IMG/VR virus record: IMGVR_UViG_3300029992_000008
Span: 1 to 45,820 of that record
Strand: one strand, 5' to 3'
Origin: a virus
DNA length: 45,820 bases
Position numbers and translations under genes: made by a program. Below the pieces are notes generated by a model. It saw only the letters and a program-made list of their open reading frames with translations. It made no database searches and was not told the DNA's origin. Of the stretch, positions 33,661 to 39,797 are shown in pieces; the first letter of the stretch is position 1, and the number at the start of each line of letters is the position of its first letter.

Positions 33661-35220
33661 TCAGTGAGTGATAGTCGCGTACAGGTCCAGTATGGACTTC
33701 TGTGTCAACCTTTTGTTATCAACCATCCGATAAATTTCCCACTCCAACGGGTCAGCCGCCAACCTTAGTATCGTCATCTTCCGGGTTTGTCCAGCCCGGT
33801 TGAACCGCTCGACGACCTGCTCGTACTCATCGTTCGAGTAGATCGGCGCGTAGAAGATCGTGGTGTCCGCGACGGTCAGGTTCAGCCCATGCGACATGAC
33901 CTTGGGGTGGCAGAGCAGCACCGTGGGGTTGGCCTCATGCTTGAACTGCCCGATAGTGTGGTCCCTGACCCTGGGTGATACGTCGCCGTTAAGAACCCCG
34001 ACCGTGTACCCATCCTGCGTCAGCTCCTTCGCGAGGGCCTGGATAATACCTTTGAACGGCACGATGACAATCACCTTAGCGTTGGCTTCGTCGATTGCGG
34101 CCTCCAGCTCGCGCAGGCGCGGGCCATGATCCAACAAGATGTAGGTGCCAGACGCCGCATCCTTGACCGATCCACACAAAATCTGGCGCAGCTTATTTAT
34201 TTTGTCGGCGGCATTGACGGCGTCAATAGTGCCCACGCCGGCCGACATGGCCATCTCGTTCTTCATCTCCTTGAACTTGGTGCGTTGCTCGGCGGTCAGT
34301 GATGTCTGACGGTTCTCCACAACCACGGGCGGCAGCGTGAGGCAGTCCTTCTTCAGGAAGCGCACGGCGGGCTTCATGGCGTCGTAGGCCATCTCACTGG
34401 CCCCGGCGCGCGGCACCCACTTGTGCTCACTGACAGCGACCATCGTCTTGCGCTGGAACGACCCGAACCATTTCGGCACCCTGGCTGGATCCACGAGCCG
34501 TGCAAGAGCCCATGCGTCTGTCGGCGCGTTCGGACATGGCGTGCCGGTGATGCACCAGAGCCGCCTCTTCCGCTCCATAACCCACTGGAGCATTTTGTAT
34601 TTATCGATCTTCGAGTTGCGGAACATCGAGACTTCGTCCACGATGATCAGATCGATATCCTTGCGCTTACGCACCAGTCGCGCCACGTCGGGCAGTGCGA
34701 TCCCGTCGTGGTTGACGACGTAGAAATCCAGGTCGGTGTTCAGGACTTCCAGTCGTCGTTTCATCGTGCCGTGGGCGATCCCACATGTCCGGTGCATGAG
34801 CAGATCGAAGATGTCCTGTTTCCAGACGGTGTCCATGGTTGACATAGGCGTGATGATCGCCACGCGCTTGATGGCTCCGACCGCCATGAGATAGTCCGCC
34901 GCCCAGAGAGCTGCGTAGGTCTTGCCCACACCCATCTCACTTAGGTTGAAGCCCTTGGTGATCGTGGTCAGGAAGTCCGCCATGACCCGCTGGTGGGCGA
35001 ACGGCGTGTACTTCCCTGGCCAGTCGTATTGACTGATGATCGGGCTGGGGACATCGAGCCCGATGTTCCGCAAGAGCCGGGTCGTCTCCAGCGTGTGCCT
35101 GACCGTAACGTTGCAGTCGGGGTGGTTGATGAGCCTGCTATGACCGGGCAGCAGCGAGCGGATCAGGAACGGGTCCGCCGCCTTGAGCACGACCGACTTG
35201 GTTGGGGCATGCAGGTACAT
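33661..35220 (-). CDS. SNF2-family DNA helicase/ATPase
   Basis: 519 aa. Two RecA-like lobes are visible: Q-motif-like 'YTPFAHQRVMADFL' (71-84), Walker A 'MGVGKT' (96-101), 'IIVDEVSMFRN' (DExx box, Asp195-Glu196), 'CITGTPCPN' (motif III) and, in lobe 2, 'HGLNLTVADTTIFY' and 'EQVVERFNRAGQTR' (motif VI). This is the phage SNF2/SF2 type that likely translocates on DNA during replication or recombination. No nuclease or zinc domain is fused. It is followed after 9 bases by the 129-aa gene. Confidence 0.9.
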   Translation of the reverse strand: MYLHAPTKSVVLKAADPFLIRSLLPGHSRLINHPDCNVTVRHTLETTRLLRNIGLDVPSPIISQYDWPGKYTPFAHQRVMADFLTTITKGFNLSEMGVGKTYAALWAADYLMAVGAIKRVAIITPMSTMDTVWKQDIFDLLMHRTCGIAHGTMKRRLEVLNTDLDFYVVNHDGIALPDVARLVRKRKDIDLIIVDEVSMFRNSKIDKYKMLQWVMERKRRLWCITGTPCPNAPTDAWALARLVDPARVPKWFGSFQRKTMVAVSEHKWVPRAGASEMAYDAMKPAVRFLKKDCLTLPPVVVENRQTSLTAEQRTKFKEMKNEMAMSAGVGTIDAVNAADKINKLRQILCGSVKDAASGTYILLDHGPRLRELEAAIDEANAKVIVIVPFKGIIQALAKELTQDGYTVGVLNGDVSPRVRDHTIGQFKHEANPTVLLCHPKVMSHGLNLTVADTTIFYAPIYSNDEYEQVVERFNRAGQTRKMTILRLAADPLEWEIYRMVDNKRLTQKSILDLYATITH

Positions 35221-35223
35221 GAA

Positions 35224-35712
35224 TTATCGCCGATCCCAGATGTTGCGCACGTCCCGAGCGACCTGGGTGTATGACCCAGGGTGGAAGTTGGTCGTCGTGC
35301 ATCCGCCTTTACACGCATAGCTGATCGGGTACGCGCCATATTGGACTGCCGCGACTTCGACGTGCGCCCGAGCCGAATTGATCGGTGCCGGCAAGATCAC
35401 GACGATGACGCGGGTTCTGACCTGCGCAAGGATCAGGCGCACGCAGCGCCCAGGGGCGTCGTTGATCCCTGCCGAGATCACGACATGCTCGAACTGTCGG
35501 CGAGGCATGTGCGCCAGCACCCAGCAGCTGCTCGCGCCTACTCGTGCGAAGGTATGCACATGGAGCGCGCGCCCCGTGCCGAGCGCGATGCTGTCGCCGA
35601 TGGCGGCGTCTTCGGCGTGAGCCTTGTCGAATTTGCCAACGAGGAATAGCCCGAGCATGATAAGCGCCGCGATCCCCAGCGCCTGGGCAAATCGTGTCAA
35701 CATGACCTCCAT
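35224..35712 (-). CDS. Exported SGNH/GDSL-type hydrolase
   Basis: 162 aa with AGGAGG before the ATG. Residues 1-33 are a signal peptide with a plausible cleavage after 'AHA'. The mature part starts with block I 'IGDSIALG' (Gly39-Asp40-Ser41, Ser nucleophile). Gly59 follows (block II), then 'ISAGINDAP' (block III, Asn84) and 'NFHPGSY' (His144, block V). The usual Asp three residues before the His is Thr141, so the triad may be incomplete. Members are esterases of lipids, acetylated sugars or peptidoglycan. An exported hydrolase inside a DNA-replication operon is unusual; early modification of the host envelope (exclusion) or lysis help is possible. Confidence 0.72.
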   Translation of the reverse strand: MEVMLTRFAQALGIAALIMLGLFLVGKFDKAHAEDAAIGDSIALGTGRALHVHTFARVGASSCWVLAHMPRRQFEHVVISAGINDAPGRCVRLILAQVRTRVIVVILPAPINSARAHVEVAAVQYGAYPISYACKGGCTTTNFHPGSYTQVARDVRNIWDRR

Positions 35713-35721
35713 ATCAACCTC

Positions 35722-36135
35722 CTAGTATTTCCGCGTCATTGCGCGAATGCAGTCGAGCATCATCGCGCCGTCCTCGGGCGTGGGCTGCTGGCTCTTGCGC
35801 TGCGCTGCCGTGGCACGATCCAACGCCCCCAGGAACTGTTCGAGACAATGCAGATTGTCGCCGTCCACGACGAACGCGAAGTGATCGTGTGAGGCGATGG
35901 TGGCCAGGAAGCCCTTCTGCGCCACAGTCGGATGGTGCTTGTCGCTGCGCTTGGCTTCGATGACCATGAACATGCCGGTCTTGACCGCGTGGATGTCGCT
36001 GATCCCGGCAGCGGCGTACGCGTTCATGGGGACGTTCCACCAGAACCAGTCGTGCTGTTCGAGCAGCTTCTTGATTTTGTCCTTGACCCCGCTCTCCAGG
36101 GGCGTCTCACGTTTGCGTTTGGGCATCGGGCTCAT
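35722..36135 (-). CDS. VRR-NUC-type nuclease
   Basis: 137 aa from ATG 36135, chosen because AAGG precedes it and because the longer upstream frame reads as a shadow of the RecB-like gene. Residues 14-62 carry the PD-(D/E)xK core: Glu14, then 'AAAGISDIHAVKTGMFMVIEAK' split as Asp47 and Glu60-x-Lys62, followed by a basic 'RSDKHHPTVAQKGFL' helix. VRR-NUC enzymes are structure-specific nucleases, often acting as phage Holliday-junction resolvases. It lies between the SGNH gene and the RecB-like nuclease. Confidence 0.75.
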   Translation of the reverse strand: MSPMPKRKRETPLESGVKDKIKKLLEQHDWFWWNVPMNAYAAAGISDIHAVKTGMFMVIEAKRSDKHHPTVAQKGFLATIASHDHFAFVVDGDNLHCLEQFLGALDRATAAQRKSQQPTPEDGAMMLDCIRAMTRKY

Positions 36136-36172
36136 CGGTGTGTAACCTTCATGGGTTTTGGGAAGTTCAGGC

Positions 36173-36850
36173 TCATTTCGCCCTCTTGGGTCTCCAGAAC
36201 GAGCAATCAGTTGACAGGCACCAACCGTTGCAGAGACCTGACGGACGGGGCTGCCAGACGTCGGACTTGAATGCCTCGGCATATTGCCGCAGGTCGCCTA
36301 TGAACGGCGCCCACAGCATGGGCACTTCATCGCGCGCCCAGACCTTCCGGCTCTCGGTCTGATCCACGGTCCAGTAAAACCGCGCATCGATCAGCTTGAT
36401 GTTCGGGAAGTTGGTGAACATGTGGATAGCGTTTATCATCAGCTGCTCCCACTTCTCCTTCTTCTTCCCGGTCTTATAGTCAACCAGCCGTCCGAGACCG
36501 CTCTCCTTGTCGATCTTCTGATAGTCAGTGACGCCGCGATACCAGGCGTCCGCCGCGAAGTAATGGCACGGCCTTGCGCGGCGGTCGAGCGCGATCTTCG
36601 TCTCAGTGAACGAGATGCCGGGCCACTTCTCCATCTTCAGCATATACTTCTCGTGGACTTGTAGGTCGAGCGGCAGCGGCGTGCGCGTCGCCTGCCGATC
36701 CTCGAACGCCTTGTGGACGTTGCTGCCCCACAACTGCTCTTCACTCTTGACGTCCGGGAAGCGCTTGGTGACCCGCTTGTCGTGGTAGGCCCTCGGGCAG
36801 TTCTTGAAATCTTCGAGCGCGCTATGGCTCCATGGCAGTGGCGTCGTCAC
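36173..36850 (-). CDS. RecB/Cas4-like PD-(D/E)xK exonuclease with Fe-S-type cysteines
   Basis: 225 aa. The start is GTG at 36850, overlapping the XRE stop (GTGA). The N-terminal 'SHSALEDFKNCPRAYH' is the PDDEXK_1 entry motif. His46 ('GSNVHKAF'), Glu83, Asp109 ('GVTDY') and 'LVDYKTGKKKE' (Asp124-Tyr-Lys126) form the nuclease core. Cys18 plus Cys207, Cys211 and Cys216 at the C-terminus match the four-Cys iron-sulfur arrangement of Cas4 and AddB nucleases. Phage homologues work in recombination and end resection. No CRISPR genes are near, so it is a replication/recombination exonuclease, not an adaptation Cas4. Confidence 0.82.
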   Translation of the reverse strand: MTTPLPWSHSALEDFKNCPRAYHDKRVTKRFPDVKSEEQLWGSNVHKAFEDRQATRTPLPLDLQVHEKYMLKMEKWPGISFTETKIALDRRARPCHYFAADAWYRGVTDYQKIDKESGLGRLVDYKTGKKKEKWEQLMINAIHMFTNFPNIKLIDARFYWTVDQTESRKVWARDEVPMLWAPFIGDLRQYAEAFKSDVWQPRPSGLCNGWCLSTDCSFWRPKRAK

Positions 36851-37092
36851 TTTTTGCGTCTCCGCTTAACGAGCATAACGTCGTATCCCAGGGCGTTGGC
36901 CCAGGCTTCAAAGTTGAGAATGGTAGGAGTGTTACGGTGACACTCCCACCTGGAGATCGTGCTGTCCGTGACACCAATCAGCGCGCCAAGCGCCAAGTGA
37001 CTCACTCTCGCCTCGATCCGAATATCCCGCATCCTGCGGAGCAGCCGGATGTTATGCCGGACGGGTTTATCGACACCAATAATCGCCGGCAT
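36847..37092 (-). CDS. XRE-family HTH regulator
   Basis: 81 aa. The helix-turn-helix spans about residues 27-56 ('RVSHLALGALIGVTDSTISR', then WE). The C-terminus is very basic. It overlaps the nuclease start by four bases. The promoter-like element 37102-37113 lies just upstream and the palindromic site B lies 530 bases upstream in the same operon. It is a candidate reader of the TGTGAC-N5-GTCACA sites and a possible early gene repressor or autoregulator; that link is inferred. Confidence 0.82.
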   Translation of the reverse strand: MPAIIGVDKPVRHNIRLLRRMRDIRIEARVSHLALGALIGVTDSTISRWECHRNTPTILNFEAWANALGYDVMLVKRRRKK

Positions 37093-37101
37093 AACTAGCT
37101 C

Positions 37102-37113
37102 CCAGTATAGTAG
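37102..37113 (-). promoter_or_regulatory. Repeated promoter-like element CTACTATACTGG, copy 1
   Basis: This 12-base element on the minus strand also occurs at 42501-42512. It directly follows a stop codon in one of the few real gaps of a tightly packed operon. It contains TATACT (a -10-like hexamer), but no good -35 is visible. Here GGGAG overlaps its end and the XRE ATG follows, so a transcript from it would be almost leaderless. Confidence 0.4.
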
Positions 37114-37114
37114 G

Positions 37115-37603
37115 TCAGTCGCTCAGGACAGCCACTTCGATGGTCTGGAGCTTCTTGATCAGCGTGCGGTTGCGAACTTCGAGCACCGTGTTCAGATCGC
37201 GCACCGCGTCACGCTGATTGATCGCCTCGGCGCGGGACTTGTACGCGCTATGCATCTCAGCGCGCGCCTCATCCAACCTAGCTTGAAGATCAGAGATCAC
37301 ACACCGCGCAGTCTGCCCCAGCGGGTTGTCTCGTGACGGGGGTGCGTAGACGTCCCAAGGATGTTCAGGCTTCTTGGCCTCGGCCTCCGGCCAGCCCTTG
37401 TTCGCCGCCGCCTCGCTCCTGGGTTGAGGCGACGCCTGGGGCGCGTTCGTGACCGGGGCATCCGTGAACCGCACGATGGTGTGCGGCTGTTCAGGCTTGG
37501 CTTCCTGGGTGCGGACGTCATGTTGTATGATCATGTCGTGCAAGGCGTTCCGCTCTTCAAGTGCCTTCTCGAACGCCCAGTTTACAATCTCCATGGTATT
37601 CAT
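37115..37603 (-). CDS. 162-aa phage protein with C-terminal coiled coil
   Basis: ATG with GGAGAG upstream. An N-terminal helix ('MEIVNWAFEKALEERNALHDMI') is followed by a Pro/Ala-rich spacer (about 35-85) and a C-terminal coiled coil (about 100-158, 'LQARLDEARAEMHSAYKSRA'). It resembles small phage proteins that multimerise, but no family is recognised. It is the first gene after the operator-containing gap 37604-37666, so it and the XRE gene are probably controlled there. Confidence 0.62.
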   Translation of the reverse strand: MNTMEIVNWAFEKALEERNALHDMIIQHDVRTQEAKPEQPHTIVRFTDAPVTNAPQASPQPRSEAAANKGWPEAEAKKPEHPWDVYAPPSRDNPLGQTARCVISDLQARLDEARAEMHSAYKSRAEAINQRDAVRDLNTVLEVRNRTLIKKLQTIEVAVLSD

Positions 37604-37614
37604 TTACGCTCTCC

Positions 37615-37644
37615 AGTATTCTGTGACGGAATGTCACAAGTCAA
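37615..37644 (-). promoter_or_regulatory. Promoter with operator in its spacer (leftward)
   Basis: On the minus strand TTGACT, 18 bases, AATACT. The palindromic site B (37622-37638) fills the spacer, as in many repressor-controlled promoters. The -10 lies only 11 bases before the ATG, so the transcript would be nearly leaderless or the real -10 is elsewhere. Confidence 0.4.
37622..37638. promoter_or_regulatory. Palindromic operator-like site B (TGTGAC-N5-GTCACA)
   Basis: An exact inverted repeat with spacer GGAAT, in the largest non-coding gap of the middle of the leftward operon. It shares flanking C and AAG with site C. Likely bound by a dimeric regulator; the nearby XRE protein is the best candidate. 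Confidence 0.68.
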
Positions 37645-37666
37645 TGGACTGGCACAAGGCGTGCCG

Positions 37667-38209
37667 TTACAAGGCCACGTTCAGGTGCGCGGCGATCTCC
37701 AGCAACCACAGTGTCTGGTGCCGTGCATCGTCTAGCGCATCGTGTACGACGCCCGCGCGCTTGGGTTCGAGGTTCCTTGGCGCGAGGCTCTTTAGCGTGC
37801 GGAAGTCCCGGTCGCTCCCCCAGTGCCAGGGCTGCTCAAGACCGACCGCCTTGAGCGCGGAGCCCAGGATGACGTTGTCGAACGACACGCCGTTGCCCCA
37901 AACGCAGTGCGGCTCGCTGCCGACCCACTGACAGAACCCATCGAGCGCGGAGACGAGATCAACCTTCTCCAACGCCGTCCACTTGGCGAACGCCTCGGCG
38001 CGATCCGGGTTCAGCCACCAGAGCACTGTGTCCGCATCGAAAGTGCGCTTGAAGGTCGTCTGAACATGTGGGTGGATGCCCACGTGGAACTCGTCATAGA
38101 TCGGAGTGGATGCGTCTAGGTTCAGGTCGAACTTGACTGCGCCGATGGATATGATGACGCCATCCGGCGCTTGGCCCATCGTCTCCAGGTCTATCATGAT
38201 ATGCTTCAT
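37667..38209 (-). CDS. DEDDh 3'-5' exonuclease (DexA / Rv2179c-like)
   Basis: 180 aa. Motif I is 'MIDLETMG' (Asp7, Glu9), motif II is 'NGVSFDNVIL' (Asp111), and motif III is 'HDALDDA' (His156, Asp161). The whole chain is the nuclease fold, without other domains. It resembles phage T4 exonuclease A and the Rv2179c-like family. It could trim ssDNA or RNA ends during replication and recombination. The last gene before the operator gap, it overlaps the start of the preceding small gene's stop region by four bases. Confidence 0.85.
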   Translation of the reverse strand: MKHIMIDLETMGQAPDGVIISIGAVKFDLNLDASTPIYDEFHVGIHPHVQTTFKRTFDADTVLWWLNPDRAEAFAKWTALEKVDLVSALDGFCQWVGSEPHCVWGNGVSFDNVILGSALKAVGLEQPWHWGSDRDFRTLKSLAPRNLEPKRAGVVHDALDDARHQTLWLLEIAAHLNVAL

Positions 38210-38466
38210 TTGCGTGGTGTCCTTTGGTCGTGCAGTGAGTTGATCGCGGTGGCGATGTCCCTGGCCAAGAGTGCGACATGGTTCTTGTCCTCTGCTCGCG
38301 TCGCGAACAGATACGCCACAGCCGTGATCACCATCCCCATGGTCACGGTGTTCCTGGGCTTGGTGAGGATCAGATAATCGATCTCTTTCCCAAGCGCGAT
38401 ACCCTTGTCAACAATCGCCTGAAGTTCATCGAGCGTGTAACTGAACATGTCCTGATCGCGGGTCAT
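38206..38466 (-). CDS. 86-aa phage protein
   Basis: Start ATG 38466 overlaps the upstream stop (ATGA), which is preferred to an earlier in-frame codon. The protein is helical, 'YTLDELQAIVDKGIALGKEIDYLILTKPRNTVTMGMVITAVAYLF', with one mildly hydrophobic segment that may be an amphipathic or membrane helix. Family unknown. It overlaps the DEDDh exonuclease gene by four bases, so the two are translated together. Confidence 0.6.
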   Translation of the reverse strand: MTRDQDMFSYTLDELQAIVDKGIALGKEIDYLILTKPRNTVTMGMVITAVAYLFATRAEDKNHVALLARDIATAINSLHDQRTPRK

Positions 38467-39080
38467 TTGCACGCCTTCTTCAACGTTTCCACGTTCTCGT
38501 CCGCGTAGTTCATGGCTTCCTGCTCGGTCGGGCAGTCCTTGCCGAAGCACTTCTTGTCATGGGCGTCACTGACCACCACACCGAAGACGCGGCGCCTGTT
38601 CTTAAACACAGTGAACCGATGCAGCCCATGGGTCATGGTCTGGTTACCGTTCTTGCTGGTCACCCACGACGTGCGCCGGACGGTCGCCGGCTCGACGCCG
38701 GTAAGGCTGTTCTTGGCGCGGGTCAACGCCTCACTGTCAGTGAACGCGTCCCAGTCCACGTCGTCGTGCAGATACAACATGTCCATGGGGCTGGCCAGGA
38801 ATGTGGTGCCCAGGTGCGGCTGCTTCCACGCGAAGCCGTGAGTGAGCCCATCGAACTTGGGGATCGTGATGACGTGTACCTCGCCCAGCACTTCGCCGTT
38901 CCATCCTACCTGTTTCGCCGTCCACGTGGCGGTCACCAGATCGAGACCGATCCGTTTGACCAGCCGGGTGTTCTTGGCCTCCTGCATCGGGCGGTCCATG
39001 ATCCGCTGGTAATAGACTTTTATCGGAGTGGCGAGCGCCCAGCCGGTGAACTGACCAGGAAGTCTATAGACATACCACAC
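38463..39080 (-). CDS. 205-aa phage protein of unknown function
   Basis: The start is GTG at 39080 with GGAGG 6 bases upstream. Mixed alpha/beta composition with recurring Trp/Tyr. A basic central region and a C-terminal part with 'FGVVVSDAHDKKCFGKDCPT' and 'QEAMNYADENVETLKKACK' have the look of a small zinc- or disulfide-containing domain (two Cys six residues apart). No match comes to mind. It sits between HNH and the 86-aa gene in the operon. Confidence 0.6.
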   Translation of the reverse strand: MWYVYRLPGQFTGWALATPIKVYYQRIMDRPMQEAKNTRLVKRIGLDLVTATWTAKQVGWNGEVLGEVHVITIPKFDGLTHGFAWKQPHLGTTFLASPMDMLYLHDDVDWDAFTDSEALTRAKNSLTGVEPATVRRTSWVTSKNGNQTMTHGLHRFTVFKNRRRVFGVVVSDAHDKKCFGKDCPTEQEAMNYADENVETLKKACK

Positions 39081-39092
39081 GTGAGCCTCCGG

Positions 39093-39377
39093 TCATTTCA
39101 TCCCCGCTCCAGGCGTTCGTGGATAAGATCGGTTCGCGTGCTGGGTTCGAGGCCGCAGGTTGGACAAGTCCGTGGCGGCCCCGCCCTTCACCAGCGGCTT
39201 CTTGTGATCGATGTCGAGCTTCGAGCCCGGCTTGATCATGCCCTTCTTGATCGCCAGCCGACGCGCGCGTGCGCGGATAGCCTCGCCACTGTCATGCCCG
39301 GTGCCCTGCTCACCCCGAGCCTTGGCCGTCTTGGCCTCTTCCTTATAGTTCCGCTCGTACCCCGGACTGCTCGGCAT
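39093..39377 (-). CDS. HNH endonuclease-like protein
   Basis: 94 aa. Lys/Arg-rich N-terminus, then the core 'LDIDHKKPLVKGGA' (Asp57-His58) and 'LSNLRPRTQHANRSYPR' (Asn73, Asn82), the HNH beta-beta-alpha-metal pattern. The CxxC zinc ribbon of many HNH enzymes is absent. It overlaps the 3' end of the DfrB-like gene by 35 bases. Standalone small HNH genes are often homing endonucleases or packaging-associated nickases. Here, within a replication operon, either is possible. Confidence 0.75.
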   Translation of the reverse strand: MPSSPGYERNYKEEAKTAKARGEQGTGHDSGEAIRARARRLAIKKGMIKPGSKLDIDHKKPLVKGGAATDLSNLRPRTQHANRSYPRTPGAGMK

Positions 39378-39591
39378 CTGGTCTCTCCATGGACACGAGC
39401 GCGCTTGCAGGGAACACCTGCACCGCGTTCCGTTCGTAGATGCTTCTCACCGCGTACCCCACCTCGGTCAGGTCGGTACGATACCACCCGCAGATGACGC
39501 CGTGCCAGTCCGCGCCGCTCTTTTTCTTCACGCATTCGCCGTATTTGCGCGGGAGCCACGCCGGCCAGGGGATGAGATCAGGCTCACTCAT
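39343..39591 (-). CDS. R67-type (DfrB-like, type II) dihydrofolate reductase homologue
   Basis: 82 aa (plasmid R67 enzyme: 78). ATG 39591 lies inside the preceding gene's end. Residues 18-65 align without gaps to R67 DHFR as I remember it, about half identical: 'VKKKSGADWHG' (Lys23 = R67 Lys32, Trp29 = Trp38), 'GWYRTDLTEVGYAVRS' and 'AVQVFPASAL' (Gln58 = Gln67). The R67 active-site Ile68 and Tyr69 are Val59 and Phe60 here. R67 is a homotetramer of SH3-like barrels unrelated to FolA-type DHFR and is insensitive to trimethoprim. This phage form may supply tetrahydrofolate for dTMP synthesis, though a non-enzymatic SH3-like role cannot be excluded. Confidence 0.8.
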   Translation of the reverse strand: MSEPDLIPWPAWLPRKYGECVKKKSGADWHGVICGWYRTDLTEVGYAVRSIYERNAVQVFPASALVSMERPDAEQSGVRAEL

Positions 39592-39787
39592 CGGCGTCAG
39601 CCTTCGCTTCCTCGGGCGCTTCGAGCCTGACCAGCTTGTAGCCCAGCTCCCGGAACCGCGCCTTGGAGTACGCCTCAGTGAACGTGCCGTACTCACTCTT
39701 CATGGTGATCGTATTGTCAGCGTTCTGACTGAGCACCTCGAACCTCGTGCCCGTCGCGATATTCTCGAAGTACAGTTTGATCGCCAT
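39584..39787 (-). CDS. 67-aa phage protein
   Basis: ATG 39787 with GAGGA upstream is preferred to the codon at 39814, which would lie inside the polymerase gene. Sequence starts 'MAIKLYFENIATGTRFEVLS', a small beta-rich fold with an acidic C-terminus ('EAPEEAKADADE'). Its stop overlaps the start of the DfrB-like gene by eight bases, so the two are co-translated. The function is unknown. Confidence 0.6.
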   Translation of the reverse strand: MAIKLYFENIATGTRFEVLSQNADNTITMKSEYGTFTEAYSKARFRELGYKLVRLEAPEEAKADADE

Positions 39788-39797
39788 TGATTTGTCC

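Noticed and set aside
36173-36850. Cas4 of a CRISPR adaptation system
   Set aside because: No cas1, cas2 or repeat array in the window; the fold is shared with phage recombination exonucleases.
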